Shown here piece after piece: positions 38,000-50,200 of a DNA stretch of 64,000 nucleotides. Made by a program: the position numbers and the translations under genes. A model generated the notes under the pieces. The model was not told where the DNA came from. It searched no databases and saw only the letters and a program-made list of their open reading frames with translations. How positions within the stretch are numbered: position 1 is the first letter of the stretch; every line of letters starts with the position of its first letter. Source of the DNA: Neelides folsomi (Eukaryota > Arthropoda > Collembola > Neelipleona > Neelidae); contig JAQGBZ010000008.1 of NCBI GenBank assembly GCA_034687125.1, positions 186,001-250,000 of the forward strand, in the 5' to 3' direction.

Positions 38000-39300
38000 A
38001 TTATAAAATTTCCATTTGAAACATCAAAAATGTTTCAAGTCAGTGATGAGTGGAATTTAGATTTATGTATTTTTTCTTTTTAATTCATATTTTCATGCCC
38101 CCATTAGCTATTTTGATAGAGCATCAATGAACACATTAACTGACGTTGTGAATTTATTTTTGAACAAATTTTGGCAAAGAATTGGGGAAATCTCCATTAA
38201 TCATTTTTAATAAACTGAACCACTTAAGAATTAACCGTTTCAATTTTCCACACCATTAATCAAAAATAACTTCATATATTTCATCTAAAGTAAAGCAACA
38301 CATTAAATTTAAGGTAATAAATTCATGATTAATATTTTAATTTTACTTTCCTTTGCTTTACATTATTCATCATGAATTGTATTAAAATGTCATGATATAT
38401 CAGTATTTACAACAATATGAATTATGCACATATTTGAGATAAGTAGTTGAGCAACATTTTGTTGAATAATGGAAAGGAATGAAAATTCAGGTCCTTTTAG
38501 CTATTTCCTATTTTGAAATGGTGATGAAGAACCTAATTCAATTTTCTATCCAATGTAAAATTCCTTTAGAGGGACGCATAGGACATTAAAGGGGAGTGAT
38601 GGTCAGGCGATGGAGTTTTCCTTCCTTCTTTTTCCTTCCTCAAGGACTAAATTTTTGGCGTAGTTGGTTTGACTCCGAGATAAGACTTTAGCTGCACAGA
38701 ACTCCCTCTCATTCATTTTGAGGGGGAAGAGAAAGCTCAAGATTACCCAACTCACTTATCTCCCCTCAAGAAAAAGGGGAGAGAGACAAGGAATTTTTGA
38801 CTCCTCCGTTTTTATATTATACACATAATCCGCTCCACGATTATTTACGCGCTGCCAATTGCACACTCTTTTCTTTTTAATGCACTGTGCATTTCAATGA
38901 GCATTCTTTAATCAAATTATCTTTTAAATATTATTTTATGCAAAGCAGTCGCACTTATCGAATTGATTATATGGTATTTTTTAATATAAATAAAAACATA
39001 CATGCATATTTGTATGCATTCTACTCAAGGGAATGAAATACGTCAGTATTTGTAAATTTCAAAATTAACCAATCAAAATTTAATATTGAAGTTCAAAGTA
39101 GCTTGAACTTTAGTTTGTTTAAATATTTAATACCTATAATATTATACTTATGCTATCTAATGTAGAACATATATGGTAGACTAAAGTATTTAATATATTT
39201 ATTAGTTGAACTTGAGATATAAATGTTTGATATTAAATTCTCATTGATAATTGATTTGATATGCTAATGTAAAAGTTTATTAAAATTTAGGCGCCTATTT
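38000..39300. other. A+T-rich tract with clustered inverted repeats
   Basis: Almost all of this tract is A+T-rich, interrupted by a mixed stretch at about 38550-38860. It contains several small palindromes: GTAAAGCAA (38290-38298) paired with TTGCTTTAC (38353-38361); ATCATGA (38369-38375) paired with TCATGAT (38390-38396); ATGCATA/TATGCAT (39002-39019, 4-base loop); and AAGTTCAA/TTGAACTT (39089-39110, 6-base loop). Each alone is within chance; their clustering is notable. No gene is seen. Candidate uses are scaffold-attachment DNA, a replication-start-like region or an old palindromic element. Confidence 0.45.
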
Positions 39301-42300
39301 AATTCTCAAATCGGAATTTCATAATTCTCTTTTCCCCTAACGGATCAAGGAAGGGAAAGTGAATTCAGAGATTATGGATTTTAAGCCGCGATGATGCATT
39401 TGTATGTATGAACCCTTCTGAGTGAGGGTGGGCGTAAGAGAGAAAATTGGAAAAGTTTTCGGCGAATTGAAATTTACCTTTTGGTTTTTCCCTCATGGAT
39501 TTTCCTCTCCAACTCATAATTTGATCCTATTTGATATGAAGATTAGAGGAGAATTGTCTGATGGGTCTCTTTATTAGAATTACTCCCCCATTACTGTTAT
39601 CATAAGGGCGAGTAAAGAACTCATTTCGTTCCACCCTCTTATGCTTTTTTCTTTACCTCAATTGGGGGAAACAAGAGGGTCTCAAAGTGTTATGAAAGAG
39701 AGGGGAGCGTTTTTATGAAACTGAGAGTCAAGTGGATGGGCGACACAGGCAGATTGTGTGATTGTGGAGACCCGGTTGAATGAATATTGAAGTGAATTGT
39801 CGACTCCTCTTCTGGTGAAGATGGGGAGATGAGGGGTGATAAGGGAATTCTCATTTTTCGGTTTCTGCATAAAAACATAAAGGGATGATGAGAGGTTTTC
39901 CCCTCGTTTCCCTCAGCTTCCAGCTTTGCCCTTTGAGGCTTTGAGAAGCACTCAATAGCCCCAGTTAATTTTCATATCAAAACGAAATTCAAATTTAAGA
40001 TACGTCCCAAACGGGAGTCCCTATAGATCTCACGCAAACTGTAAAGTATGCCCATCAAAACCCGCAAATTGGATTTTTGTCTACGGAACCATTTATGCAT
40101 TAAATTGTTCGTTCGATTCCTCAACTTTCCTTTTCTTTAGATTTAAAAACTTTCCCTATTTCTTCAAACTCCCTGACCTTACGCTTTTCAAAAGAATCCA
40201 TTATGGGTATTAAATATAATATTCCCTCTTGTTCATACATTTTGTATCCCAGTATAGAGAGTATAGAACGAGCCAATTCCCTCCCATCATTTATTATCAG
40301 AGGTCTAGGCATTAGGCGACATGTTGAATTGAAGTTTCCATCCTTTCCCTTTCATCTGCTCGTGCTTCGTAGGCTGGTGGAAAATATTTAATAAAATGAC
40401 GGTGCCCTCATACTTTACAAAGAAAGATCAAACCTCACATCCTCTTATGTAATAACTTACAGTGGCGAATCTTTTCATCTCTTGTGTATCGACTGGCTTC
40501 AATTACATATATCACTTTCACATACTCCATTCAAGATCAATGACAAACTTTGCTTTTACTAACAAATGTGCCTATCTGATGTCGAATATTTCTTCAACAT
40601 AAGAAGTTATCTTGTTGCACCGCGCGTAATATTAGGACGTGTTAAGTGACTTTATATAACTACCAGTACATAAAATAGTATGATACACATAGCATTTCAC
40701 GCCGGATTTGTCACTCCTTGTTAGTTTATTTGTATGACTTTGGGTATTTTATGGGCTCAGGCAGATCTTATTATTGTCTTTTTCATAGAGACATGAATCA
40801 AAATGAAAAAGTCCCCTCCTTTGATCGATATGATTTGAACCACAAGTTGAAGGGGGGATGGAAAAAAATAAGCACATCTGTGAGAATTGGGTAGTCTCCT
40901 TATTCCTCTCCTTTGATTTCTTTATCCGTCTGCAAAACATACAAAGTTTGCTCACTCAGCAATCTGATAACAAAAAAGAGTGGTACGGAGAAATATAAAA
41001 TATTTGTGTTAGATAATACGAGGAATCGTATCAAGTTCTTTGACAACATTCATCATCCGCTCTAAACTCTTTTTATATTTACATTGACATTGAGACCCAA
41101 GGGAGTCTATTAGAGGGGAATTTAAAGGCAGGTTTTTATCTATGCAAGAATCAATACGGTTTTTCATGAAGGGCCTTAAAATATACTGTTGGAATGCATA
41201 AAGCATGGAAGATAAAGGACAGACCAAATGTTTGGATGCTAATGGAGAGATACAAGATGAATGTTCTCCCATTTTCTTATAGACATCTTCTATGTAAAGA
41301 GATTACCATTGTTAAAGAGGAATTCTGGAGTATATTATGAAGGAATAGTAATTAGAACGGTTCTCCTTTTCATTCTCATTTTTTCAATCGAAGGAGACGG
41401 AGGAGAAGAATAGGTCTGGGAACGGAGGACATTTTTCAGTGTCGAAGGAGTCGAGGACTTGGAGGAAGGAGACAATGGAGGTATAACTTCATGAGTAATG
41501 ATCTCCCCTCTTATATCCATTTGCATAAACTTAAGCTAGAGGGAAAAGTGGAACAAATAGAGGAGGTTGTGAGACAATTCGATTCCATCGTCTTAACTCC
41601 GCGCTCCAGTGATAAATATAAAGTCTAGGAGTAAATGAGAGGATGAAGTGAGGAGAGGAGATTAGGGAAGAATCGGAGATACGAATCGCCGAATTTCGTT
41701 CTAGGCATCCGCTCCTGGATTCCAACCCGTAATATGTGGTGGGAAGGAGTATTGTAGATGGAAGGGAGTAATCCTTAAAGGAGACTTGGGAAGCCTAAGC
41801 GGCACCAGTCATTAACGCCATTCTTAACGACAGCGACCTTCTTTATGAGGACTATAAATCCTTCGGCTCACAAATCTTTGGTTTCCCATGTGTTTCCCCG
41901 CGGCTTCGATCACCCGCTCCCGTCTGACCACCGGAGACTCACAAATTTCCCAAATTAGAGTAGATACCACTTACAAGGTACACCTTCAGTAAGCTCAAAT
42001 TCGACCCTAGAGACACTTGAACATGTTTTACATAATCTGATCTCTTTGGGGAATTGATTAATTAACCGAGGATTCGACTTTTCAAATCCTTGTTTCAATA
42101 TTTAATATTCCGCGCCTTCTCTATATGCCATACTGAAGTAAGATAGTCATTTGCCAATTTATTTCACTTTAATGGCCAATATGGCCAAGTTTACGTTGAG
42201 TAAGTCGAATAAAAACAAGAGTGGAATTTTTACTCTTATGTATTTTGTATTATTAGGACAGTAAATTGTAATAATCCGGTCGAGAGTGTCGTTTAAAAGA

Positions 42301-43019
42301 ACATTTGAATCGGGAGCGATATTTGAAATTGACATTGATATTAGTCTGATGGAGTAGAGTGATTGTATGCGACATTAAATAGGCATATAACCTAGAGTAT
42401 ATTACTAGAATAATATTAGTTTCGCATATTTCCAAATCTTTTCTTTTCTGTCGCAGTCGGTTTATCATAGATCAATTTGACTCCTATTTTTATATTTTCA
42501 TCAATAAATTGAAAAAAGTTAACATCTTTTTGGCCATTTTCATTTAAGATACATAAACTTTTATCAAATTTTATTTATGTATCGGTAGAGTATGTTTTAT
42601 GATTTTTATCTTATTTTAAAAAATTCACTCTGAAACAAGTTTTTTCAACACGAATGAAAGCGAAATTGAATATCCACTTCCCATTTTTAGCCTTCTTCTT
42701 TCATCCATAAATAAATATATGGTAAACCAGTAGCTCACTTTTATAATTGTCATACAAATACATATCATGTGTGTATCAAAATTACTATACACACATACTC
42801 TATCCGATACTTCAGTTACATTCTCGTATTACAGATACTTGGTAGTTCAATAATGGAATATTCTTTACCTTGGGAGCGACGCTATAAGCGTCACCTCATT
42901 CTTTATCTTATATCTTTATGTAAATATGAAATGTGGTGAATGTGGGAAAAGCTATTGAAAATGGAAATATAATATGAAATGGGGAATATGAAAAATGAAA
43001 GTGATGTAAAAGGAGGAGC
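39300..43019. other. Non-coding segment; minus-strand frames around 40-41.7 kb
   Basis: Between 40121 and 41725 five successive minus-strand frames are open for 63-87 codons. One starts at an ATG (41526) and encodes 63 residues with a Ser/Pro-rich stretch, PPLSPSSKSSTPST; this follows from the GGAGG-rich purine tract of the + strand at about 41377-41485. None joins its neighbour through convincing splice sites. An A+T-rich block spans 42060-42900 and includes a perfect 10-bp hairpin, ATGTGTGTAT/ATACACACAT, at 42767-42796. Confidence 0.4.
42767..42796. repeat. Perfect 10-bp inverted repeat
   Basis: ATGTGTGTAT (42767-42776) and ATACACACAT (42787-42796) are exact complements separated by 10 bases. 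It lies inside an A+T-rich block about 250 bp upstream of the TATA-like sequence at 43020. Such a stem is near chance expectation for this composition; recorded as structure only. Confidence 0.45.
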
Positions 43020-43053
43020 TATATAAGTTGAGGGGATATTGTGTGTATAAAAG
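43020..43053 (+). promoter_or_regulatory. TATA-like sequences upstream of the 137-codon frame
   Basis: TATATAAG at 43020-43027 and TATAAAAG at 43046-43053 both match the eukaryotic TATA box. The second would place transcription initiation near 43076, about 22 bases before the ATG at 43098, which is also the first ATG downstream. A+T-rich DNA yields such words often, so the support comes only from their position relative to the longest ATG frame in the window. Confidence 0.18.
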
Positions 43054-43097
43054 TCAGTTTTGTGAAAGGAGTAAAAGGTACGTATAAGATATTGAAA

Positions 43098-43511
43098 ATG
43101 CATTTATACGAGGATGAGAAAAAGGATCCAAAAGTAATTTGTTACGGGAAACGAGAAGGATATGACTGTGAAAATATTCTCCTCGTCTCTCCGCTTTCAA
43201 ATGGAGGAGGAAGGGAAAGCCAACAAATTTTAATGCGTAGTTATATCCTTTCATTTTTTTACCTCAGCAATGGGACTTGGGATATTAGATATTACAAAGT
43301 TGGAAAATATGAATTTTTTATTTTCCTGAACCGCGGATTCTGCCATTATGCCAGTACTTATAAATACTACTGTATGATGCTTGACACCAAAAATGATTTT
43401 CAATACCTTTTTCAAATTGAATTTCTGGAGTACTCTAGTTATAATATATTATTTGACCTTGTTTCTTATGAAAGACGAAGACTTATAAAGAGGAAAGATG
43501 AAGACTATTAA
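43098..43511 (+). CDS. Hypothetical 137-residue single-exon ORF, unknown function
   Basis: This is the longest uninterrupted frame in the window: open from about 43041, with the first in-frame ATG at 43098 and TAA at 43509-43511. The product would be 137 residues, beginning MHLYEDEKKDPK and ending LIKRKDEDY, rich in Tyr and Phe in the middle (for example RYYKVGKYEFFIF), with Cys at about residues 15, 24, 82 and 92. No signal peptide, clear membrane segment or known motif is seen. TATA-like words precede it. A frame of this length is expected by chance somewhat less than once in DNA of this size and composition (rough estimate), so it is suggestive but not convincing. It could be a small species-specific gene, a decayed exon or chance. 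Confidence 0.25.
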   Translation: MHLYEDEKKDPKVICYGKREGYDCENILLVSPLSNGGGRESQQILMRSYILSFFYLSNGTWDIRYYKVGKYEFFIFLNRGFCHYASTYKYYCMMLDTKNDFQYLFQIEFLEYSSYNILFDLVSYERRRLIKRKDEDY

Positions 43512-46500
43512 AATTCAAATATCTCCTTTCTTTACTTCCTTTTATTGAAAGCGATTTGAGTGTATAAAAGAACCAATATCCATTTTTATATCTTCTTCCA
43601 TCATAAATACTTTTTTCATGGAAAAAGGTCGAAACTTTTCACACCAGTGTCGTTTCCCGAGTTCTGTTCCATTTCTTTAATAATTTTCAAGAGGAGGATA
43701 GGAGGGTTGTAGTGAGTGTTTTCATGGGTATTTGGGAACTGTCCAGTTGGCACTCTCTTCTTTTCCCATTCAACGGGACGGCCGTGGAGCTCGTCTTGGA
43801 ATTGGTGAATGTGTCGGGTGGACGGTCGGAGATAGCCAGCATGGTACATCTCAGCCACTCCTTAATGGATAATGGGTAAAAGGCTGGAGACCAGTTGTTG
43901 GCTGAAGAAAGCAGTTAATGATGTCCCGTTTCTCCAACTCCTGACTTACTGCTTTCCTCATAAAAGACTCCGCACTTTTCCCCCAACTCCACATTATACA
44001 GACATGGGAAAAAATCTGCAGAGATTCAGTCAGTACTTTTTTGAAATTCGCATTGAGCAAAAGAATTGGAGATTCAAAGGATCTTTATAACTTCTAAATC
44101 CCCCATGGGGTTTTAGAAAACACTTGAGTTTTTCCCAATGTGTTTGAATTAGCAAGGGAAAATATACAATTATTCAGTATTTTATTCAAAAGCAGAGAAG
44201 CGGAAGAAATTAGTTTTATTTCTAAATTCTTTTTTATGTTGAAATGACTTATTTTGCAAACCGCCTGTAATTGGACCACTAAAGCACAACTGGCTGGTTG
44301 GAATAATTTTAATATAAAAAGATCGTTTTTCTTGTTATAATTCTTTAATATTCTTTTACGAGACAACGAGAAAATACCCTTGGAACAATGGGAAGGATTT
44401 TCCTTGAGATTTGAAATCTGAAATAATAGGACACAATGAATTATTTATTTATATTATTAACTTTTATGAAGATTTATTAAATGATGTTGAGGGCTTTAAT
44501 AAATTCGGTGCTTTTGAGATTTGGTTAGTAGGGTAGAGGGAAATAGTTATGAGAAATATGAGAGGTGGGCGGTGGTTCATTACGAGTTGTGGAGCAGAGG
44601 AATAATTTATTTGGCAGAAGGATTATTCTACATTTCGAGACGGATGAAGATGAGGAAAGGAGGGAATTGGAGACTCGTAAGTGAATTGAGGCATATAAAG
44701 GAGAGTAATGAGATGAAATAAAGTCGGGTGTAAAGCTCCGTTTATGGCTCACGGTTACAGAATCTCGGAATGAAATATGTTTAGGAAAAATAATGAGAGT
44801 CTCGCCAATACGGCCTCATCTTCCTTGAATTCCTCAACCCTACTTGTCTTAAACATCCATGCTTCACCAGAAATAGAAACTCACGGATCTTTAACCCACA
44901 GAATTGGGAATGAAGAGCCTCATAAATACATAATTCCGACGATATGAATTATGTATTACTTTTTCTTATCGCGTTCCTCTCTGCGGAAGTACTCATAATA
45001 TACATTTAGAATTTCCTTACGCGTTTCTCAAAATTGCATATTAATTTCCACTCCTTTCGTCCATTAAATTATGACTACTCTTCAGTATTTAAGGATATCG
45101 TGGCTGAAGTCATTTTACTTATTTAGGAACTTGTCTTACGCACTAGGAAAGTTGATTTTCTTGAATCAACAACTGTAAGATTAAATCATTAAATAAGCCA
45201 TTATATACTCCCGTTATTATTTTGTTATTGGTCCATTATACAAATGTATGGTATAATTTTAAAATCGTTAGTTCTCTCACGTACAAAACCAAAATAAACT
45301 TTTTTGTTAAGGGCTTCAATTGTAATCCAATACAGTTTTTTATTCATTGGCTTGCATTGACAGAACCTGGGTTCTTAAATGGACCCGTAGATTAAATTGG
45401 ACGTAAATGAGTTTACTTTGGAATTGGGAAGGAGAATTGTGATTGGAAACTCTGTGGCGACTTATTACCTTCTAATTCTCTTAAGGGAGGGCGAAGTGTA
45501 TTTAGAGTAATGAATGGTTTTAAAAGGGAGGGTTCTTTCAGTGACAGGGATCGTTAGCCCTTCCTGATATGACCCTTAATTGTCTCATCTAAGAGATCTC
45601 TCCTTCGCTTTGATAATTTCCTTCAATTTCCTCCGCGCTCTCACTCAAATGAGGAGGAAGCGGAAGCGGGACTCCACCACCACCGCAATAATAAACCTTT
45701 CCTCCTCCAAGGAATTCTTCTGACTTGTGAAGAAAATTCTTGTGGAAAAGAATACGGAAAGTTCTCAACTTTTCAACGATCCTCTCTAACTTAATATTAG
45801 TGAAACTGAGAATGTTGGAATAAGGTTGGGTAATCCACTGGAGGAAACTATTCTTCTCCTTCCTTCGCATCTTGAATGTCAAGCACGCGCGTCTCACGCA
45901 CACCACATTATCCCCTACGCTCCTCAAAGTTCATCCACTATGGAGTAAATAAATACAATGTTGTGTCTGCAAGTTGCATGAGAGTGTGATCCTTTAATGC
46001 GAGCTGCATCTTGCATCAAAATCCCTCCTTCCAATACAACCATTGTTGGAGTCCAAGTCTGGATCTGCATTTCCAATTCGCGGGACCTATAAAGATAAAA
46101 TGAATTGTAATTTTAAGTATGAGATGAGCATAATGTGAGAGAAGGCGAAGGAATTGAGAATGAGATTTCCTCTAATCGTCTCTCCACCCTGGTAAATTGA
46201 AAGGAGGAGGGCAGAAAAGTTCCTTGGAGATCTTCCCCACTTTTTCATCCCGTCTCCTTCCCCATTACTTTAACTTTCTTATTATCTTCCCTCCGCATCT
46301 CTCTGCATTTCCCTCAATGAGTAAACATTAGAGAGGATTCTCTCCTCTAAATCCTAATGAATCCTGTATTTATTCAGGGAGTAATGATCGCAGAATCCGC
46401 CAATTAAATACTCAACTTTGTCTTTTTCTCCTCGGATCCCTCCCTTCACGGAATTTAAAAAAGTGACGAGGAAGTGGGTTTTGAATTGAATTATAATTTG

Positions 46501-47165
46501 TTTCTCAGTTGTATAGAGACAGTTAAATATGTATAGTGGGCATAAAACTCTGGTTCGTTTGTTGATCGATGTAGCTGGCATTCGAAGCTGAAGATTCAAT
46601 TAATCATCGAATCTAATGAAAAAATCTGAATGGAGAAAAAAAGAGACGACTTGCCACAGTTCGTCATATTCCTCATCAACTTCAACTCTTAATAATATGT
46701 TTAGAAACATGGTTCTACTCCTTGTTTAGTTAAAAGGGTTATTTCTCCCTGCCTCGGTCTTTCAACCTTTTGTGCTGTCACAAGAATTCATATAAGGCTT
46801 TCTTTCTACTCATCTCCGAATTGTTCTTTCCGGATTATTTGAAGATAAGTGTGTGAAAAATGAGGTTTAGAAACGATTCGAGTTTGATTGCCCTTTTCGT
46901 ATACGAAATGAAACTCGCCCTCGAGAAGAATTGTAAAGAGTTTGTAATTCTTCTTGAATTGGGTGGAGATTTGTTCGGACGACGCAACCTTTCAAATCTC
47001 ACTCTCCGATCTACCTCTTCTTAAGGCTAATAAGACGCTTCTTCGCTAGTTAGGAATAACAATGGGCTTTTATCACTCGCATCGGAATAGTTAATAAGAA
47101 AGATATTAATTGAATTTGTATAATTAAATGTCATCAGTTCCTTATGTTTATATTTTTTGCTGCAG
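43512..47165. other. Non-coding segment
   Basis: A+T-rich at about 44160-44500. The minus frame at 45589-45927 (112 codons, alternative start) contains a Gly/Pro-rich run translated from repeated CCACCACC/GGAAGC-type DNA and is not recognised. No other gene is called apart from the exon candidate at 44618-44676. Confidence 0.45.
44618..44676 (+). other. Candidate internal exon (59 nt)
   Basis: The donor, GAGACTC|GTAAGT at 44677, is perfect in its intron half; the acceptor (AATAATTTATTTGGCAG) is only moderate. Two frames are open. The more protein-like one, entered in phase 2 and left in phase 1, encodes 19 acidic residues beginning RIILHFETDEDEERREL. Its exit phase matches the entry phase of 58256-58307. 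The DNA is purine-rich, which by itself favours Glu, Asp, Arg and Lys codons. Confidence 0.12.
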
Positions 47166-47223
47166 ATTCCGGACTCTATAATTCGGATTGACCTGTTAGG
47201 ATTCCTGCACTTAAATCTTTAAG
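47166..47223 (+). other. Candidate non-coding (UTR or lncRNA) exon (58 nt)
   Basis: One of the best splice-site pairs in the window: acceptor TTTATATTTTTTGCTGCAG (ending at 47165) and donor TTTAAG|GTGAGT (donor at 47224). All three frames contain a stop; the longest reads 18 residues (IPDSIIRIDLLGFLHLNL) and closes with TAA one base before the donor. An internal coding exon is therefore excluded, but a 5' UTR exon, a lncRNA exon or an alternatively spliced poison exon remains possible. Confidence 0.17.
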
Positions 47224-50200
47224 GTGAGTTTATAAATAATTGTCAATTAAAATAAATAAATAAATGGTATATTAAATATTCATTCGCAGTCAAACATTTA
47301 GAGTGTTTAAAATAAATATACTACTTGTGAACGATCTATGACATTTGTTTAGGATACAAGATACAGTTTATGAAACGTATGATTCTTCAATTTAAATAAT
47401 GCATTACACCTTTCATTTCCTCATTCTCCCGTGTCAAGTTGAACATGGATAAATGCATTGAAGGCAATTGAGAAATGAGGGTCGTTAAACTAGCTTTCCT
47501 ATCTGGGTATCTCAATTGTGAGTATTTTTAAGTCTCAACCCGAGTCAGTTTACCCTTTTAAGTTTGTCATCTCCGCCTACGAGATTTTATTCCACTATGA
47601 TGTTGGACAATAAAGGGAAATTTCTCCAGGGCTCCGTATTTCCCTTACGTGACACAAGATAGATGAGGCGACGAGGTTCGTGATGTTGATGTTGTCTCTT
47701 CCAACATTCAACTCCACACACAACAAATGAGAAATAAGAATGAAAGGCTCGTCCAATTCGGCTCGCCGACTCACTTGTCTTTAGGACTTTCCTTTATTGC
47801 TTAATTTGCTCCTCTAAATGCATTTATTGGACTTGGTGTTCCTTCTCCATCTTCATTATTGTGCTCTGTTAGACCAAACGCACAATTGTTTCCTATCAAT
47901 TTAAATAAAACATGAGAGTGAAATGCATTAAAATTTACATAAATAGGATGTAAAAAATGAAAGGGCATAATATGTATTTATGTAGAGATGTAGAGGATGG
48001 CGCCTTGGCTGTCTGAATCACACTAATTCATTTTGATATGAATTCCCCGTGTTTACAAATTCTCCTATTAGTCTTCATAAATTGACATTCCAAATCGACT
48101 CTTTTCCTGGACCATACGTCATCGTGTGTGAGTAGTTTTTGTAAGAAGGAATCTTTTTCTATGATAGTTTCAATGTCTGAACAGTGTCTGTTGATAATAA
48201 TAAGCCAATCTTTCTCCCCAATCAGGCCGTCAATCAGGCAGGGTCCCCATGGCAGGCAGCGTCTAGTCGTGATCCGACTGGAATAGGTAATAAGTTGATC
48301 CCTCCAAATCGGCAGTCGACCCTTCAACCGCCCTCATTTACTCTCATCCATGGGAAAATCTCTTCATCTCTCTTTGGTTCACTCGAAGGGGGAAGAAACT
48401 TCTTTCTTCCAGACCCGGCCCTTTAATTTAATCCTTAAGTGCCCCTCTCACTCTATTAAGACTCTCACTATTTCCCAACTTACACGGACACATTTAATCA
48501 GAGCTAATCAATGGAACCAGCTGAGAGGGCCATTGGAGTTCAAGCTCACTTTTTCTCCTTCCATTTGGGCGTTTGGCTAATCCTTTGATCCTGTCAAATT
48601 TCCACTTGAATATTTAGGTTGGTCCTCCGAGAGGGTCTTGTAAAATTGTATACGAATTAAATTCTCCGTTGTTCTCTTAAGGGTTATCTTTGGGGGAAGT
48701 GGTGGGGAATGGAGAAGGGGAATTATAAAGAGAAAAGAAGTTTCTTCAATGGAGGAACGGAGAGGAAGTGAGCCCCAATGGAGCTTGGAGTGAACGAAGG
48801 GGTTTTTCCTCTGCTGGAGAGGGATGTTGGCCCTCTGGGGTATTCACACACGTCCATCTAAAATAAATAGGATTCACAATGGCTAATGGCTTCACTTCAG
48901 AGCTTACAATCTACTTTATTCTCCGATGAGGCAGTCAATCAGGATAAATACTGACACGAGACCTCTGACCAAACCAAACTGGACATTATTCACTCAACCT
49001 GGCAGAATTCTTGAGCTTATTTTAATACAGAAAATTATATTTTATGTATTACATAACAATCACAAATAGACGTCATTATTTTTACAATACACACTTTCAT
49101 AAATTGAGTATTAGTATCTAAAATTCTGAAATCTAAATTAAACAATTTAAATAATATATTGATAGATGAATTGAATTTACGATGGGTGAGATGATTGAAT
49201 TTTCTTAGAGTAAATAGAACTATCTGACATGTTACTGTTGCTTGTGAGAATTGTGCGAGTTAGGAATGAAAAGATAGATTAGAATGAATAGAACTTGACT
49301 CTCAATGGGATTCTAAAAGTTGGCCATTTGGAAATATCTCTGAGAATGAGTTGCAGCGAGGGATGTTGGACTGAAGAATATTAGTTCTTTTATTCAAACC
49401 TACGAATGTTGAGTTTGATAAAATAGAAATTTCCCCATACGGATTAAATATCGGGAGATGAGGAGTTGAGCCCTTTCATTGTGTGCCCTCGTCGTCGGAA
49501 ATTGAGCTATAAAAGTTACCTCTTATGTGTCCCTACATTGGAGACGAGAAGGACGAGAACCCATACTTTCAAAATTAAAGACTCTCTGAGGGTTAATATT
49601 TTGAAAAGGAGGTTTCCTCAATGAACTTACCATACACGAATTTCAAGTTGAAAACCAATTCCGTCTTAACGTCTCCCACTCCTATCTTCAGGGTCAATGG
49701 GGAAAATTAAGTGGGTAAAGCATGTTAATATCTCCATGCTCCAGAGAAATGATTAGCTTGGAAAAACAGCTATTAAAAACTTTTTAAATGCGCAATATTG
49801 AATAATCCATATAAGCTCTTTATTGGAAAATTTTAGTTTCTTCTTAGATTAAACGTCAATTATGGTTTTATTATTAAATATTTTATGCCAGATTGCGTTC
49901 GTTTTTGTTAAATAAAAAGAAGAAATTGAAAACTGAGTGTCTGACTTTGATGAAGGAAAGGATGGAAGGGGAGAGTGAAGAAGGGGAAAGTTCTTTGATC
50001 CTAAGAAAGTCGTGATTTAATGCTTCCATTAAGCCTTTTCGGGCGTGATCTTTGCCAGAGGGGATGCAAATCAAGAGTGTAAATAAACTTTTAGCTTTTG
50101 AGAAAGGGTATACATACATACTCGTATTTTTTTCTAATTAAACAATTATGCATAAAAATGATTCAAAATCACACATTAAATAAAAAACATAAAACATATT

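Larger units (their letters stand above)
33908..38000. other. Non-coding segment
   Basis: No gene recognised apart from the short exon candidates at 34835-34905, 35347-35384 and 36527-36577. A+T-rich blocks lie at about 35800-36060 and 37130-37270. Overlapping frames on both strands at 37685-37957 (90 and 62 codons) are chance-length. Confidence 0.45.

Noticed and set aside
40080-40120. GTTCGATTCC, a B-box-like word
   Set aside because: No A box at a proper distance and no T stem; isolated B-box words are expected by chance.
41009-41526. Two consecutive minus-strand frames of 63 and 87 codons read as a two-exon gene
   Set aside because: No consensus donor before the first stop and only a weak AAG acceptor before the second frame; the Ser/Pro stretch is explained by the purine tract on the opposite strand.
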